Source: Lachnoclostridium sp. UBA1781
GTDB taxonomy: Bacteria > Bacillota > Clostridia > Lachnospirales > Lachnospiraceae
Direction of reading: 5' to 3'
DNA: 17,512 bases
Assembly (NCBI GenBank): GCA_002315495.1
Contig: DCGJ01000072.1
Span: forward strand, 2,130-19,641
The position numbers and the translations under genes are program-made. Position 1 is the stretch's first letter; every line of letters starts with the position of its first letter. Below, one piece after another: positions 13,652 through 17,512 of this stretch. Under the pieces are notes generated by a model. It had not been told where the DNA came from. It made no database searches and worked only from the letters and a program-made list of their open reading frames with translations.

Positions 13652-14902
13652 ATGGGAATGACAATTGCTGAAAAGATTATTGCTTGTGCTGCCGGAAAAA
13701 CCGAAGTGCATGCCGGAGATATTGAGACCGTAACTTTGGACCGCCTGATGAGTAACGACGGAACGACCCATCTTACCATCGACATGTTCAATAATAAAAT
13801 CAAGCATCCACGAATTGCCGACACAAGCAAGCTGGTTTGGATTGTAGACCACAACATTCCGGCAGACAGCCCGAAAACCGCAGCCTCCCAGAAGAAAATG
13901 CGTGATTTCGCAAGAGAGCACGGCATCACCTTCTACGAGGGCGAAGGTGTCTGTCATCAGGTAATGATGGAAAACCACGTACGCCCGGGCGAGTTAATCT
14001 TCGGTGCAGACTCTCACACCTGCGCATATGGTGCTTTGGGAGCGTTCGGTACCGGCGTCGGCTGTACCGATTATCTGTACGCCATGGTAACCGGCACCTC
14101 CTGGCTTTTGGTTCCGGAAACCATTCGTTTTAATCTGACCGGAAAGCTTCCGGAGGGAGTATATGCAAGGGATCTGATTCTTACCATCATCGGTAAAATC
14201 AGCGCCAACGGCGCCAACTACCGCGCCATGGAATTCGCCGGGGAAGGTCTCCACACCTTAACCATGGCAGACCGTATCTCCATATGTAACCTCTGTGTAG
14301 AGGCGGGTGCCAAGACCGCACTTATGGAAGTAGACGATGTTGCAATGGAATACCTTACCGCACACGGTCGTACGCCGAAGGCAACCTTCGCCTCCGACCC
14401 GGATGCCGTATTCGCTGAGACCTACGACATCGACCTTTCCACCATCCGCCCAATCGTGGCAAAGCCGCATTTTGTTGACAATGTGGTTCCCGCCGATGAG
14501 TGTCTGGGTGTAAAAATCGATGAAGCCTTCCTGGGGTCGTGCAACAACGGCCGTATCGAAGACCTTCGGGTTGGTGCAGCCGTAATCAAAGGCAAAAAGG
14601 TGGCTCCAAAGGTTCGTTTCCTCGTTGTTCCGGCAAGTCGCAGTGTCTACAAGCAGGCTATGGAGGAAGGACTTCTCGACATCTTCATGGAATCCGGGGC
14701 AATCGTTATGAACCCGAACTGCTCCGTATGCTGGGGTGCCTGCCAGGGTGTAATCGGCGAGGGAGAAACCCTTATCTCCACCGGCACCAGAAACTTTAAA
14801 GGTCGCGCAGGTCACAAGGATTCCTTCGTTTATCTGGCATCTGCCGCTACCGTAACCGCATCCGCCGTTGCGGGTGAAATTATGACCGCCGACAAGCTGT
14901 AA
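13652..14902 (+). CDS. leuC: Isopropylmalate dehydratase-type large subunit, copy 1
   Basis: The 416-aa product is an aconitase-superfamily large subunit of the archaeal/type-2 LeuC length. The three [4Fe-4S] ligands are Cys297 in G-S-C-N-N and Cys357 and Cys360 in N-C-S-V-C-W. Other family marks are GVCHQVMMENHVRPGE, GADSHTCAYGALGAFGTGVG and VEAGAKTALM. The ATG is 3 bases after the leuD copy 1 stop, with AGGAGG overlapping the end of that gene, a tight small-large pair. It should form the isomerase with the preceding gene. Asn298, where copy 2 and most LeuC have Thr, is an active-site-proximal difference. That is a reason to suspect different substrate use. Confidence 0.9.
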   Translation: MGMTIAEKIIACAAGKTEVHAGDIETVTLDRLMSNDGTTHLTIDMFNNKIKHPRIADTSKLVWIVDHNIPADSPKTAASQKKMRDFAREHGITFYEGEGVCHQVMMENHVRPGELIFGADSHTCAYGALGAFGTGVGCTDYLYAMVTGTSWLLVPETIRFNLTGKLPEGVYARDLILTIIGKISANGANYRAMEFAGEGLHTLTMADRISICNLCVEAGAKTALMEVDDVAMEYLTAHGRTPKATFASDPDAVFAETYDIDLSTIRPIVAKPHFVDNVVPADECLGVKIDEAFLGSCNNGRIEDLRVGAAVIKGKKVAPKVRFLVVPASRSVYKQAMEEGLLDIFMESGAIVMNPNCSVCWGACQGVIGEGETLISTGTRNFKGRAGHKDSFVYLASAATVTASAVAGEIMTADKL

Positions 14903-14912
14903 AGGAGCATTT

Positions 14913-15407
14913 ATGGAAAATACATTTACTGCGAAAATCTGGGTTTTGGGAGACGACATCGATACGGACATCATTCTTCCAACCGAATATCTGGCACTGA
15001 AAACCGTAGAGGATATGAAGCCTTACGCGTTCTCTCCTCTTCGTCCGGAGCTGGCCGGCCTGATTCAGCCGGGAGACATGATTGTTGCCGGAAAAAACTT
15101 CGGCTGCGGTTCCTCCCGTGAGCAGGCCCCGGAGGTTGTTAAGGCCTTGGGCATATCCTGTGTGGTTGCAAAGTCCTATGCCCGCATCTTCTTCCGTAAC
15201 GCAATCAATAATGGTCTTCTTCTCATTGAAAATGCTGATCTGTACGACGAAGTAACCGAAGGAGGCACTGCGGAAGTCACTCCGGGAAAAGACATCATTT
15301 ACAACGGAAAGACCTATGAAATCGCTTCCCTTCCGGCCAATCTAATGGAGATTCTAAACGCCGGCGGACTTGTAAAAGCAATGCGGAAGCGCAATGGATT
15401 GGATTAA
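14913..15407 (+). CDS. leuD: Isopropylmalate dehydratase-type small subunit, copy 2
   Basis: The 164-aa protein has the same swivel-domain family marks: DDIDTDIILP (14-23), substrate-loop position Y-L-A-L-K-T (26-31), KNFGCGSSREQAP (61-73) and VAKSYARIFFRNAINNG. It differs from copy 1 across most surface residues and in the loop that helps choose the substrate. The ATG is 10 bases after the leuC copy 1 stop, with AAAGGAG overlapping that stop. It pairs with the following large subunit. It could be the true isopropylmalate isomerase of the operon, or a paralogue for another 2-alkylmalate. Confidence 0.88.
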   Translation: MENTFTAKIWVLGDDIDTDIILPTEYLALKTVEDMKPYAFSPLRPELAGLIQPGDMIVAGKNFGCGSSREQAPEVVKALGISCVVAKSYARIFFRNAINNGLLLIENADLYDEVTEGGTAEVTPGKDIIYNGKTYEIASLPANLMEILNAGGLVKAMRKRNGLD

Positions 15408-15417
15408 GAGGTGAACC

Positions 15418-16659
15418 ATGGCACATACATTAATTGAGAAACTCATCGGAAATAAAGTCGGAAAAGAAGTATTTCCAGGAGATATCGTAACCGTTCCCGT
15501 AGACTGGTGCATGGTAGATGATATTATGGTTGCCTTCGCAGCCGCCAAGTTTGAGGAGATGGGCTTCGCGAAAATCTGGGACCCGGACAAGGTCGTGCTC
15601 ATCTACGACCACTTCCTTCCGACCACCCAGGCGGACGATTCCAGACAGTTCCGGGCAGGTAACGCATTTGCAGACAAATACGGCCTGAAAAATGTACACC
15701 GTACCGACGGCATCTGCCACCAGCTCATGACGGAAGCGGGTTATGTAAAGCCGGGAGATATCGCCTTCGGCACTGATAGCCATACCACGACCTACGGATG
15801 CGTGGGAGCATTTTCCACGGGTATCGGCTACACGGAAATGGCCGGTATTCTTGGAACCGGCGAGCTCTGGATGAAAGTCCCGGAGTCCATTAAGGTTGTG
15901 ATTGACGGAACTCTTCCGAGCAATGTAACTTCCAAGGACGTGATTCTTCGAATCATCGGAGATCTGACCGCTTCCGGCGCAACCTATCAGTCTCTCGAAT
16001 TCTCTGGCAGCACTGTTGACAATATGACTCTTGCCAGCCGTATGACCATGTCCAACATGGCAGTGGAGGCCGGAGCAAAATGCGGCATCTTCGCACCGGA
16101 CGAAAAAACCTGTGAGTACTGTAACATTCCATATACCGAAAAGGAAAAGGCCCTCCGACCGGATGCCGACGCATCCTATTCCCGCATTCTAACCTACAAG
16201 GCTGAGGATATGGTACCGGTGATGGCTTGTCCGTCTCTTGTGGATAACATCAAGCCGGTTTCGGAGGTTAGCGGAACCAAGGTGGATCAGGTATTCCTCG
16301 GTTCCTGCACAAACGGTCGTTTGGAAGACCTTCACGCAGCCGCTGAGATTCTTAAGGACAGGCACATCGCACCGTATCTAAAGATGATTGTTACCCCGGC
16401 AAGTGTAAAGATTTACCGGGAAGCTCTGGCAGACGGCACCCTTGGAATCTTATCCGATGCCGGTGCAATCATTACCACCCCGGGTTGCGGCTTATGCTGC
16501 GGACGCGGCGGCGGAATCCTATGCGACAATGAAGTAGTGGTTGCCACAAACAACCGAAACTTCCTTGGAAGAATGGGTACAAGTAAAGTAAAAATCTATC
16601 TGGCATCCCCGAAAACCGCTGCCATGACAGCCCTTACCGGTGTGATTACAGAAGCTTAA
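15418..16659 (+). CDS. leuC: Isopropylmalate dehydratase-type large subunit, copy 2
   Basis: The 413-aa large subunit has Fe-S ligands Cys297 (G-S-C-T-N), Cys357 and Cys360 (G-C-G-L-C-C), plus GICHQLMTEAGYVKPGD and GTDSHTTTYGCVGAFSTGIG. The length and cysteine positions coincide exactly with copy 1, but most other residues differ, so the duplication is old or one pair was acquired. It begins 10 bases after leuD copy 2 with GAGGTG upstream. An unusual Trp30-Cys31 lies in PVDWCMVDDIM, where copy 1 has TLDRLMSNDGT. It probably forms a heterodimer with copy 2 LeuD. 2,3-Dimethylmalate dehydratase or citramalate isomerase are alternatives. Confidence 0.9.
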   Translation: MAHTLIEKLIGNKVGKEVFPGDIVTVPVDWCMVDDIMVAFAAAKFEEMGFAKIWDPDKVVLIYDHFLPTTQADDSRQFRAGNAFADKYGLKNVHRTDGICHQLMTEAGYVKPGDIAFGTDSHTTTYGCVGAFSTGIGYTEMAGILGTGELWMKVPESIKVVIDGTLPSNVTSKDVILRIIGDLTASGATYQSLEFSGSTVDNMTLASRMTMSNMAVEAGAKCGIFAPDEKTCEYCNIPYTEKEKALRPDADASYSRILTYKAEDMVPVMACPSLVDNIKPVSEVSGTKVDQVFLGSCTNGRLEDLHAAAEILKDRHIAPYLKMIVTPASVKIYREALADGTLGILSDAGAIITTPGCGLCCGRGGGILCDNEVVVATNNRNFLGRMGTSKVKIYLASPKTAAMTALTGVITEA

Positions 16660-16681
16660 TATACAAAGGAGAACAGAAATT

Positions 16682-17512
16682 ATGATGGACGCAAGTAAGT
16701 ATAAAATCGGATATTACACCCCACCGGTCGAGCCTGGTCACGTGTATCGCTGGCCGCAGAAGGATCACATCGAAGTACCGCCAACCTGGTGCTCCGTAGA
16801 CCTTCGTGACGGCAACCAGAGTTTGATTGTTCCAATGAGTTTGGATGAAAAGCTGGAGTTCTTCCAGCTTCTGGTAGATGTTGGCTTCAAGGAAATCGAG
16901 GTCGGCTTCCCGGCCGCTTCCGAAACCGAATTTGAGTTTATGCGTACCTTGATTGAGCGCAACATGATCCCGGAGGATGTTACCGTTCAGGTTTTGACCC
17001 AGTGTCGTGACCACATTATTCGTAAGACCTTTGAGGCGATTAAGGGTGCTCCTCGAGCAATCGTGCATTTTTATAATTCCACTTCCGTTGCTCAGCGCGA
17101 GCAGGTGTTCAAGAAGAGCAAAGAAGAAATCAAGAAGATTGCTGTTGACGGTGCAAAGCTTGTAAAGCAGCTTTCGGAAGAATTCGAAGGCAACTTCCTG
17201 TTTGAGTACTCTCCGGAATCCTTCACCGGAACCGAGCCTGAATATGCGGTTGAAGTATGTAACGCCGTTCTCGACGTAATGCAGCCGACTCCGGAGCGTC
17301 CAATGATTTTGAACCTTCCGGTTACCGTGGAAATGAGTCTCCCTCACGTATATGCAAACCAGATTGAGTGGTGCTCCGACAACTTCAAGTATCGCGACAG
17401 CATCATCATTTCCACCCACCCTCACAACGACCGTGGAACCGGCGTTGCCTGTGCAGAGCTTGCTGTTTTGGCAGGTGCAGATCGCGTAGAGTGCTGTCTC
17501 TTCGGTAACGGC
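16682..17512 (+). CDS. leuA: 2-isopropylmalate synthase, type 2 (cut by window edge)
   Basis: The first 277 residues are seen, open to the window end. The family is the longer LeuA type found in actinobacteria, yeast and some Firmicutes. Key marks are R-W-P at 23-25, S-V-D-L-R-D-G-N-Q at 38-46, GFKEIEVGFPAASETEF, AIVHFYNSTS, FEYSPESF, NLPVTVE and H-P-H-N-D-R (His246, His248). It should condense acetyl-CoA with 2-oxoisovalerate to give 2-isopropylmalate, the first committed leucine step. The C-terminal regulatory domain that binds leucine lies beyond the window. The start at 16682 has AAAGGAG upstream and follows leuC copy 2 by 22 bases. A second ATG is immediately next (16685). It is the last visible gene of the operon. 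Confidence 0.94.
   Translation, partial: MMDASKYKIGYYTPPVEPGHVYRWPQKDHIEVPPTWCSVDLRDGNQSLIVPMSLDEKLEFFQLLVDVGFKEIEVGFPAASETEFEFMRTLIERNMIPEDVTVQVLTQCRDHIIRKTFEAIKGAPRAIVHFYNSTSVAQREQVFKKSKEEIKKIAVDGAKLVKQLSEEFEGNFLFEYSPESFTGTEPEYAVEVCNAVLDVMQPTPERPMILNLPVTVEMSLPHVYANQIEWCSDNFKYRDSIIISTHPHNDRGTGVACAELAVLAGADRVECCLFGNG

Noticed and set aside
14258..14974. 238-aa minus-strand open frame across the leu genes
   Set aside because: It is antisense to leuC copy 1, whose Fe-S motifs are intact. It is a shadow frame.

Overview
The window reads as a chromosomal segment of an anaerobic, low-to-mid GC Firmicute of the class Clostridia, most likely a Lachnospiraceae-type gut or rumen bacterium. This is an inference from several features. 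The Shine-Dalgarno sequences are strong GGAGG types and the promoters are TTGACA/TATAAT-like. There is a T-box leucine leader, a type-2 LeuA with archaeal-type LeuC/LeuD, a GH26 mannanase lipoprotein, and a cell-wall protein with an NTGD sorting motif. No species can be named from the sequence alone.

Layout. (1) Positions 1-2784, minus strand: a four-gene unit read from a TTGAAA-17-TAATAT promoter. It encodes a GT2 glycosyltransferase fused to a GtrA-type membrane domain, a 111-aa unknown protein, a zinc-ribbon protein whose reading frame appears broken and then restored, and a multi-spanning membrane protein cut by the window edge. (2) Positions 2785-4117: divergent promoters, then a plus-strand GH26 beta-mannanase lipoprotein with a consensus promoter and a palindromic operator candidate. 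(3) Positions 4118-5154: about 1 kb without a credible gene, between convergent genes. It holds a tandem 46-bp repeat, an imperfect palindrome of about 200 bp, a terminator-like hairpin, and a very regular ten-unit array. In the array the heptamers GGTATTC and GAATACC alternate with a 51-52 bp period. A bidirectional terminator closes the region. (4) Positions 5155-12609, minus strand: a nucleoid-associated (NdpA/YejK-like) protein and an M18 aminopeptidase, then a giant SH3/Ig surface protein and an NTGD-anchored wall protein, the last two with their own promoters. The giant protein's signal peptide is out of frame by one base at a T7 tract. (5) Positions 12796-17512, plus strand: a leucine T-box leader followed by leuD-leuC-leuD-leuC-leuA. 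This is two complete isopropylmalate-isomerase-type pairs in tandem and a 2-isopropylmalate synthase that runs off the window.

How the parts work together. The last operon is a leucine-starvation-controlled chain-elongation module. The leader should read uncharged tRNA-Leu at a CUC specifier and allow synthesis of LeuA and two aconitase-family isomerases. The surface proteins, mannanase and GT2-GtrA unit suggest a cell that forages on plant mannan and decorates its envelope. The most unusual parts are the phased heptamer array with its neighbouring long palindrome, the possible phase switch in the giant surface protein, and the doubled leuCD pair.
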